From UKL13-2 sp036394575 (lineage in GTDB: Bacteria; Pseudomonadota; Gammaproteobacteria; Burkholderiales; Usitatibacteraceae): a stretch of DNA of 63,125 bases. The notes under the pieces are model-generated. The model was given only the letters and a program-made list of their open reading frames with translations, searched no databases and had not been told where the DNA came from. A program made the translations under genes and the position numbers. The first letter of the stretch is position 1. Every line of letters starts with the position of its first letter. Of the stretch, positions 25,443 to 31,387 are shown piece after piece. The stretch is taken from contig DASWEY010000065.1 of assembly GCA_036394575.1 (NCBI GenBank), positions 1 through 63,125 of the forward strand, in the 5' to 3' direction.

Positions 25443-26126
25443 ATGAAAAAGTTGGTATTGGCATTTTTATCCGTTTTCCTGAGCTTTTCTGCGGCAGCTG
25501 ATTGCCCGGGTGGCGCACCCTGCGAGACTGTCAACGTCTACAAGGTTCAAAGCTGGCCGACGATTTGGCAGGACGCCAAAGGCCGCGAGCTGATTTCCTT
25601 ACGAGAAGCTAATGCTACTGACCTCAAGTCATTTAGTGCCGCTCTCACTTCAATGGCCAAGAGTTCGGCACTGGCCATCCGATACAACGTAACTCGCATC
25701 GTTGACAAGCCCGACGATTACTGCAACTGCAATCTTGAATTGAAAGACAAAGGTTGTGGCCCCAAAACCAGCCTCACGGACATGAAAACATGCACAAGGA
25801 TATGTCGCCTTGACACAAAGGAATGCAACGTCGCCGGCAAGACATCAAAAGATGGAGGCGGATTCTGGTATGCATTTCCAGATAAAACGCGCTTAACCGG
25901 ATCGGCAAATGAGTCCTGGAAGCGCAATGCTTTCAAAGTTGACAAAAATGCTCGCGATTGGTCTGAAAACTCCCGCATCATCAAGAAAGCCAGCTGCTTT
26001 GCCGACGAACTGACCAAGTCGCCCGCCGCATCCATTGATGCACTATTTGAAAACGAAAAACCTTGCCCAGCGTTGTCGGAAGCGGAGCTGCTCAAGGAAT
26101 CCGCAGCGTTTGTTTCAGCAAAATAA
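25443..26126 (+). CDS. Exported Cys-rich hypothetical protein
   Basis: 227 residues from the ATG at 25443; the frame is open for 56 codons upstream, but only this start gives a signal peptide (KLVLAFLSVFLSFSAAADC). About ten cysteines lie in the mature part, clustered at residues 95-130 (YCNCNLELKDKGC, TCTRICRLDTKEC), pointing to several disulfides. The family was not recognised. It is the third exported product in a row after the cytolysin, with its own terminator. Confidence 0.65.
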   Translation: MKKLVLAFLSVFLSFSAAADCPGGAPCETVNVYKVQSWPTIWQDAKGRELISLREANATDLKSFSAALTSMAKSSALAIRYNVTRIVDKPDDYCNCNLELKDKGCGPKTSLTDMKTCTRICRLDTKECNVAGKTSKDGGGFWYAFPDKTRLTGSANESWKRNAFKVDKNARDWSENSRIIKKASCFADELTKSPAASIDALFENEKPCPALSEAELLKESAAFVSAK

Positions 26127-26158
26127 CTAATGCCACATTGACAAAAGGCACATCCATA

Positions 26159-26187
26159 ACGGCCGCCAGATTTCGGCGGCCGTGTTG
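26159..26187 (+). terminator. Hairpin after the Cys-rich gene
   Basis: ACGGCCGCC and GGCGGCCGT flank AGATTTC, followed by GTT. A strong stem with a weak T-tract. Confidence 0.55.
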
Positions 26188-26275
26188 GTGCTCCTCGGCA
26201 TCGCGCTTCGCAACGAATGTGGTCATGTAAACGAGCAAGGACAAGCATGAACGCGGCTAACTTTATGGAGAAAAA

Positions 26276-26800
26276 ATGGGCAAAAGATGGGATGAAATTG
26301 AGCGCGAAGTGAAGGTAGCTCTCGGGAAATACGCGACGAAATTTGAAGTGATTGAGGACGCAGATCTGCTGAAACACGGAAATTATGAGGTTGAGGCAGT
26401 TATTTTTGAGCCAAAGCCGAAGATGACGTCCCTGGCACAGGGAACTTACGAATCGGGCCAGATGATCCACGCGGAAATGGCCGCTATCGAGGACTATGCA
26501 TCAAAAAAGAAAATTGAAGACGGCAAATTTCCTAAGGGCTTGGGGCTGACAACCAGCCTTTCGCCCTGCCCGAGATGCGCAATTATTCTGCGCATCTTTC
26601 AAAAACGGTTTGGGTGGAAAGTTTGGGCGCCCAGCAATGCGTTTGCAAAAAATTCGAGCGGGTCTTACAACATACCCGAGCAAGTGTCCTTGGTGATTTT
26701 CAAAGAGCTAGTGGAGAACAAGGTTGTCTCAAGCGACGAGGCCGTCACTTACAAAAGCCAAATTAGTTCATTAATAAAAGGGTTTGAGTTTGTGGGGTAA
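26276..26800 (+). CDS. Cytidine-deaminase-fold protein
   Basis: 174 residues from the ATG at 26276, with GGAG 6 bases upstream. His65-Ala-Glu67 (MIHAEMAAIEDY) and Pro97-Cys-Pro-Arg-Cys101 (SLSPCPRCAIIL) are the zinc-binding and proton-shuttle motifs of the cytidine deaminase superfamily. The N-terminal 50 residues and a C-terminal helix (SSLIKGFEFVG) are not those of housekeeping Cdd or TadA. Superfamily members act on free nucleotides, tRNA or DNA, and several are toxins or phage-defence effectors. The substrate here is unknown. Its place in the accessory island, 4 kb from a methylase cassette, favours a conflict role. Confidence 0.75.
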   Translation: MGKRWDEIEREVKVALGKYATKFEVIEDADLLKHGNYEVEAVIFEPKPKMTSLAQGTYESGQMIHAEMAAIEDYASKKKIEDGKFPKGLGLTTSLSPCPRCAIILRIFQKRFGWKVWAPSNAFAKNSSGSYNIPEQVSLVIFKELVENKVVSSDEAVTYKSQISSLIKGFEFVG

Positions 26801-26829
26801 CCACCTCGGCTCTGAGTTGCGTTATAGGC

Positions 26830-26858
26830 AGAGTCGATTTTTTGATTTAATCGACTCT
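26830..26858. terminator. Hairpin after the deaminase-fold gene
   Basis: AGAGTCGATT and AATCGACTCT are perfect 10-base arms around a T-rich 9-base loop, 30 bases past the stop. Confidence 0.5.
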
Positions 26859-26926
26859 GACTCTGTGATTCGCAACGTAGAATCCGCCACCCGTCACGCC
26901 GACGGGTCTATCCTATGGAGGCAATC

Positions 26927-27180
26927 ATGAAAACCAACGCAAAGCAAAACGTCTTCTCGTTTTGAGGCCACCAGCAAGCGAAAGAAAGGCTTCCCGTCCG
27001 AAACCAGCGTAAAGCGCTCGCGCGGCGGAATCCACACCGTCAACAACGACAAAGAGCTGCTGGAAAAGCTGGGCCGTAACGACCTCTGCCCTTGCGGCTC
27101 CGCACGCAGATTTCAAGAATTGCTGCATGCTGACCGGCGAGTTTGATGGTTCGGAGCGGGACGATTATTTCAGGGATTGA
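26927..27180 (+). pseudogene. Frameshifted SEC-C motif gene
   Basis: GGAGG precedes the ATG. The first frame runs MKTNAKQ then stops in TTTTGA. Another frame continues SRFEATSKRKKGFPSE and reaches LGRNDLCPCGS, the start of a SEC-C zinc motif. A second shift then restores KNCCMLTGEFDGSERDDYF, with the expected final Cys pair. Two separate frame changes are thus needed to read a complete protein of about 84 residues. SEC-C modules bind zinc at the end of SecA and in many small proteins. Either the gene is dead or the assembly has errors here. Confidence 0.65.
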
Positions 27181-27190
27181 TGGGCAAAGA

Positions 27191-27218
27191 AAACGGCGGG
27201 CATTGGCCCGCCGTTTTT
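27191..27218. terminator. Strong terminator between convergent units
   Basis: AAACGGCGGGC and GCCCGCCGTTT around a 4-base loop, then TTTTT on the plus strand and a shorter T-run on the minus strand. It can end both the SEC-C gene and the cassette coming from the right. Confidence 0.75.
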
Positions 27219-27279
27219 CGTTTCTACACCGATTGAGAATTGGAGGCTATTCAAAATCGCCTCCGACCGGGGCATTATG

Positions 27280-28644
27280 CTATGTAAGCAAAAAATTATA
27301 CGTAACTGATGAAAACGGATGGAATTCGGGCAGACTACTGCGTATCTCGTCATCGATAAATTTATGGTGAGCAATCGAGGTGAACATCTCTTCAGGCACT
27401 GGGTAGACCGCGTTGGGATTGTGAAAGAGTTCAAGGCCTTCACCCCAAGTCTCATGAAATTTTCCAGCCTCAACTTCAATAAAGAACGGTTTAGGTAGTG
27501 CTGCATTTGGGTCATGGTCGTAACATAGTCCGGATCGGACCAACCTTAAATTTTCAATACCGAAACCGGCAAGGCGACCCATGCGGTTAAATTTCGATAT
27601 TGTTCCCGACGACGAAAACAAGACGGCACTAACGTTTTTGGTTGCCTCCAAATGAAAGAACCCTGAGGGAATTTTCTTTCCCTTATGCTCGTGGCTTTCA
27701 ATCTTGAGCGAGCTAATGTGCAACTTGCCATCATCATCACGAGAAAATTCATGAGTTAAGCCAAAGAGGTATTCGAAGAGAGCCGTGGAGCTCCACAACA
27801 TCGATTGCTGCTCGTGAAAATCGGCAATAGCAAAAATGAATGGCTTTCCTTTAGCAGCCGGAAGCTCCCAATACGGCGGCTTGCGCGTCAGTTTGGAATA
27901 CAAAGCGCTACCAAATTTAATGGGCATCTTTCCGCGCAAGAGCTTTCGAATTTCTTCCGGCTCTTTAAAGTTTGGAGGCCCCTCGACTGGCAAAGGGGGC
28001 GGATCACCAGCTGACGGTTGAACGGTAACCGCTTCAATAGTTACCTCACTAGAACCTCTCACAAGAAAATCCGGTGCCGGCTTGGGCTTCTCAACATAAA
28101 GCCCCTCCTCAATGAGATAGGCATAGAGGTAAAGCTCCCAGAGACGCGCATCAAATCCAGACGATTGAAATTGCTCAACGAAATTGCCGTCAACGTCATC
28201 GAAATTCCGCATCATCTCCCTAAGTACTCCGATGGCCGGAGACCAATTAGGATGCCTTTGAAACAATTTGAAATTCGGGTGCTGCTTTTCTTCTGGGACA
28301 ATCGGCGTAAAGAGGTCCACGCCGCCTTTAGTACTTCCGCCCTGAGGGAAAACGCTAGCTCCCTCATCGCTGAGTTTTTGCAGCTTTTGCTTCAGTTCAG
28401 CATCGGCGATATTGGGATTTGGAATTGAAACCGCAACGTCGATACAACGAAAACGACCGCTTTCGTCTCGCCCAAGGATGACATAACCAAAGTCCATGTC
28501 GCTGTGATCGAGGACAACGGCACCGAGTACTCGCTCGGCTTCGCCTGCATACCACGCAATTTCCGAGCTAAAAACAGGCGCAATTGGCAGGCGGGTCCAG
28601 CTTACATACGCATCAAATCGTGCTTTGGAAATTTGGGTAATCAA
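27280..28644 (-). CDS. Cassette gene 4: nuclease-like protein of unknown family
   Basis: 454 residues from a TTG at 28644; no ATG gives the conserved N-terminus. Residues around 165-210 read LWELYLYAYLIEEGL, then PAPDFLVRGSSEVTIEAVTV. A helix Glu, an Asp and an ExV strand follow each other as in PD-(D/E)XK nucleases, but the Lys of ExK is Val. The rest (KPFIFAIADFHEQQSMLWSS and later strands) is not assigned. It is the last gene of a minus-strand cassette, 72 bases after the PRTase-like gene, and ends before a strong terminator. It may be a DNA-cutting or DNA-binding effector; that is inference. Confidence 0.6.
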   Translation of the reverse strand: MITQISKARFDAYVSWTRLPIAPVFSSEIAWYAGEAERVLGAVVLDHSDMDFGYVILGRDESGRFRCIDVAVSIPNPNIADAELKQKLQKLSDEGASVFPQGGSTKGGVDLFTPIVPEEKQHPNFKLFQRHPNWSPAIGVLREMMRNFDDVDGNFVEQFQSSGFDARLWELYLYAYLIEEGLYVEKPKPAPDFLVRGSSEVTIEAVTVQPSAGDPPPLPVEGPPNFKEPEEIRKLLRGKMPIKFGSALYSKLTRKPPYWELPAAKGKPFIFAIADFHEQQSMLWSSTALFEYLFGLTHEFSRDDDGKLHISSLKIESHEHKGKKIPSGFFHLEATKNVSAVLFSSSGTISKFNRMGRLAGFGIENLRLVRSGLCYDHDPNAALPKPFFIEVEAGKFHETWGEGLELFHNPNAVYPVPEEMFTSIAHHKFIDDEIRSSLPEFHPFSSVTYNFLLT

Positions 28645-28716
28645 CTATCGCCCTGTCAACAACCAATATCAAGTTTGAAAATTTCAATTTTATGTATTTC
28701 AGAAGTCCAGTTACTG

Positions 28717-29547
28717 TCAATCGAACTGCCTCGGAAATAATGCGCTCCAATTTTGACTATTCGTATGCAGAATCGGCAGTGAATTATTTGGGCAACGATG
28801 CGCCAACACGACAAGAAGGCCAGAAGCATCGCTACCTCGTGGATTTCGTGGGCTTGCCAATTTGCAGTAGTGCTCGATCTTGGTTTTCTCGGAATTGGCA
28901 AAAAACTTGCACTTATCGCTAAAGAAGTCATGTCTGTGGTCGAGAATGGTTCCACAAATAAGCTGCATTTCGGTATTGTTCTGGACGGCATTAACCGCAA
29001 CTTCAGTAGCCGCCACAACCATCAAATAAACTTGCGGGCCCTCTGCAAGAAGCTCAGCAAACGTATCGTCCCAGGCTGTTGATGCTTGTCGCCCAGTGCC
29101 AGAAAAATCATCTATGAGCACAACGGTGTCTTCCGGGCCAGGGCGTAATCGCACCAAATCGCTTCGGTGCACAAAAAGGTTGTTGTAATGTCGCGTCGTC
29201 ATACCTGTTGCCATTCTAAAAACGTGGACCATGGAATCGCCACTTTCGCCTACGCTTGATGAGAATGGAACAAAGAACCATCTTCCTTTCCGCTTGATCG
29301 CGTCCTGATTCCAACCTGAAAGTCCAAGTAGCAGTTCTCGATATTTTGTTTTGATTTGTTGATGCCCAATAAATAGAACGCTATCCAGTACACGGGCAGC
29401 TATCGGGCGTTCAGGCTCGCCAAACTGCTCCAACCACAGCTCAACTTTACTACGCGTAACTTCCGATACATAACCGGAAAACGCTGCCAGCCAGCGGTTA
29501 TATCGTGCGTTATTTATTGGTGCTTCTCGGCCAAGTGGTTTTTGCAT
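28717..29547 (-). CDS. Cassette gene 3: phosphoribosyltransferase-like protein
   Basis: 276 residues. VVLIDDFSGTGRQ (142-154) is the PRPP-binding loop of type I phosphoribosyltransferases, with two acidic residues followed by a Gly/Thr turn. The N-terminal 130 residues (WLEQFGEPERPIAARVLDSVLFI) and the large C-terminal part differ from purine or pyrimidine salvage enzymes. The shape fits the PRTase-like effectors described in predicted bacterial conflict systems (PRTase-CE). Its ATG starts one base after the ParB-like stop (TAACATG), so translation is coupled. The acceptor substrate is unknown. Confidence 0.7.
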   Translation of the reverse strand: MQKPLGREAPINNARYNRWLAAFSGYVSEVTRSKVELWLEQFGEPERPIAARVLDSVLFIGHQQIKTKYRELLLGLSGWNQDAIKRKGRWFFVPFSSSVGESGDSMVHVFRMATGMTTRHYNNLFVHRSDLVRLRPGPEDTVVLIDDFSGTGRQASTAWDDTFAELLAEGPQVYLMVVAATEVAVNAVQNNTEMQLICGTILDHRHDFFSDKCKFFANSEKTKIEHYCKLASPRNPRGSDASGLLVVLAHRCPNNSLPILHTNSQNWSALFPRQFD

Positions 29548-29548
29548 G

Positions 29549-30511
29549 TTAGCGCCGCTTATCCGCAGCTTTGAGCTTAGCGTTCATTAGCTTCACAAGG
29601 CGCATCATTGACTGCCAAAGGTCCTCCTCACCATAAAATTTTTCAATATCCAGTTCGGCCAGAAGATCTTCAACCGCAGATATTTTCTTCACCAAAGCCT
29701 TCGCTTCGGCATGAACGGTAGCAGACTGAATTTCAAGATGACTAATTGGGACAGAGATTTCGTTTACGAACCGCTCAAGCCTGGAACTCAGTTTTGTTAA
29801 CTGATTCGCGCGTTTTGCATGCGTAATATGTTGTTTAACCAAGCGAAAGTCAGTAACTGATTTAATTGTCTTCGACTCATCGAAGTACTTTTCAATCATT
29901 TTGTTTATGACGTGCTTTTCTTTAAACCAATCAAACGCCCGCACTTCGCGGTCGTGGATTACTGGATAAAGCTCAATGAAAAAATCCGCTTTCATCCGCA
30001 TTTCTGGATCCGGATCGAGCATTCGGTCTTGAAACTCTCTGCTGTAGGAAAGCAATTTCTTACAGCGAGTGATCACCGCTTCGTCTAATCCGGTCAGCTC
30101 TGCCAGTCTGGCGTCGTTACGATCATTGAGTTCACTCATTAAGAGTTCAACTTTCAACGCCGTTGGCATAAGCTCCCAGTCTTCACGAAGCTTATGAATC
30201 TGAAACATAGTTACGATATTTTGAACAAGGCTAGGCTCATCAACTTGATTTACCGGTACTTCATCAAGACCAATAGCTGACGCGCAGGTCCAACGGCGCT
30301 GGCCATCCAGAATCACATATCTTTTTTTCTTCTTATCAAAGTAGACGGTGAGCGGAACGAGTATTCCAACGCGTTTGATAGATGCTTTGAGAATATCCAT
30401 CGGCTCTCGATCAAAGAGAATCCTAGGATTGTGAGGATTGGGGACCAAATCATTGGTCTTGATTTTTTTTACCCCAATCGTTGGCGTTGTCATTTTTTGT
30501 GCACTTGCCAT
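29549..30511 (-). CDS. Cassette gene 2: ParB/Srx-fold protein
   Basis: 320 residues. The ParB N-terminal domain is clear: LVPNPHNPRILFDREPMDILKASIKRVGILVPLTVY and ILDGQRRW (67-74), where chromosomal ParB has a Gly-Glu-Arg-Arg box. A helical section with LTGLDEAVITRCKKLLSYS resembles its helix-turn-helix. The last 150 residues are charged helices without a ParB dimer domain. The ParB fold binds CTP in segregation proteins and has nuclease or kinase relatives. A GAGGTG box precedes the ATG, 9 bases after the methylase stop. There is no parA nearby, so chromosome partition is unlikely. Confidence 0.8.
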   Translation of the reverse strand: MASAQKMTTPTIGVKKIKTNDLVPNPHNPRILFDREPMDILKASIKRVGILVPLTVYFDKKKKRYVILDGQRRWTCASAIGLDEVPVNQVDEPSLVQNIVTMFQIHKLREDWELMPTALKVELLMSELNDRNDARLAELTGLDEAVITRCKKLLSYSREFQDRMLDPDPEMRMKADFFIELYPVIHDREVRAFDWFKEKHVINKMIEKYFDESKTIKSVTDFRLVKQHITHAKRANQLTKLSSRLERFVNEISVPISHLEIQSATVHAEAKALVKKISAVEDLLAELDIEKFYGEEDLWQSMMRLVKLMNAKLKAADKRR

Positions 30512-30520
30512 GTAGCACCT

Positions 30521-31348
30521 CTAATAATTCGTTACGAGCATTTCACGCGCTTTGCGGCGATGAGTCGCGAATCCAGAAATTTGCCGCTGAACTAAAGCGT
30601 GTTTCGTTTTGAATCCCTTGGCTAACTCAATCCCCTCTTTGCTTAATCCATAGCTAAGCAGAAACTGCACACCAATTTTGTCTAACCTTTCCAATTCAGA
30701 CCGAAGCACGCGGAGATTTTCCATCCCAAAAACGTCATGCGAATAATTATTGAAAACGCGGCGGTTGGCTATGGAATAAGGGGGGTCAAGATAAACAAAA
30801 TCTCCGGTTTTCACCTCAGACAAAACCTTTTCAAATGATCCCGCTATGAATTTTGCAGAGCGAAATACTTTTGACGCATTTGTAATTTCACTCGGGGTCG
30901 GCAAATCTCCCGATCTTCCGCCACCATAGGGAACGTTGAACTCTCCCTTCATGTTTGTTCTATATAGCCCATTAAAACAAAGCCTATTTAGAAAAATAAA
31001 CCTCGCAGCCCTCTCTAGCTTGTTAAGCGATAAAGGGTTAACCGACCTCTGGCGATAGTAGTTCTCTTCACTTGTATCAGGCATATTAGTCAGCAAATCG
31101 ATCATCAACAGCCGTCGATTCTTAACTTGGATATACGCATTTATAAGTTCTTCATTGATGTCACCAATTAGTGCTGGCTTTGGTGAAAGCTCAAAAAAAA
31201 GACAGGCCGAACCGGCGAACGGCTCTACATAACGCTCAAATTCTGCTGGTAAATGCATCCGCAAAATCGGAATTAATTTTCGCTTACTACCTGCCCAGCG
31301 AATCAATGGCCTAATTAAGCCAGACTGCTGATATTCAGACTTCTTCAT
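30521..31348 (-). CDS. Cassette gene 1: Dam-type DNA adenine methyltransferase
   Basis: 275 residues. The N-terminal PLIRWAGSKRKLIPIL and FAGSACLFFEL form the SAM-binding motif I region, and DPPY (188-191) is the catalytic motif. Order and length match the Dam/DpnM class of N6-adenine methylases. FNGLYRTNMKGEFNVPYGGG is also typical of that class. The target sequence cannot be read; GATC is possible. The gene begins only 39 bases behind the aldehyde dehydrogenase stop on the same strand with no clear ribosome site. No restriction enzyme of a standard type is adjacent. Confidence 0.9.
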   Translation of the reverse strand: MKKSEYQQSGLIRPLIRWAGSKRKLIPILRMHLPAEFERYVEPFAGSACLFFELSPKPALIGDINEELINAYIQVKNRRLLMIDLLTNMPDTSEENYYRQRSVNPLSLNKLERAARFIFLNRLCFNGLYRTNMKGEFNVPYGGGRSGDLPTPSEITNASKVFRSAKFIAGSFEKVLSEVKTGDFVYLDPPYSIANRRVFNNYSHDVFGMENLRVLRSELERLDKIGVQFLLSYGLSKEGIELAKGFKTKHALVQRQISGFATHRRKAREMLVTNY

Positions 31349-31387
31349 TTTTTTGCGGCCATCAAGAAATTTGCCTGCAATTTTCGG

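Noticed and set aside
26247..26312. Short frame starting MNAANFMEKKW just before and into the deaminase gene
   Set aside because: Only about 20 codons; it overlaps a better start with its own GGAG box. A leader peptide cannot be excluded, but nothing supports it.
29549..30511. Chromosome-partition ParB
   Set aside because: No parA and no parS-like palindromes are nearby, the C-terminal dimer domain is missing, and the neighbours are a methylase and a PRTase-like gene.
27280..31348. Classical type II restriction-modification system
   Set aside because: The methylase fits, but no standard restriction enzyme follows it; the nuclease-like gene is three places away with an imperfect motif.
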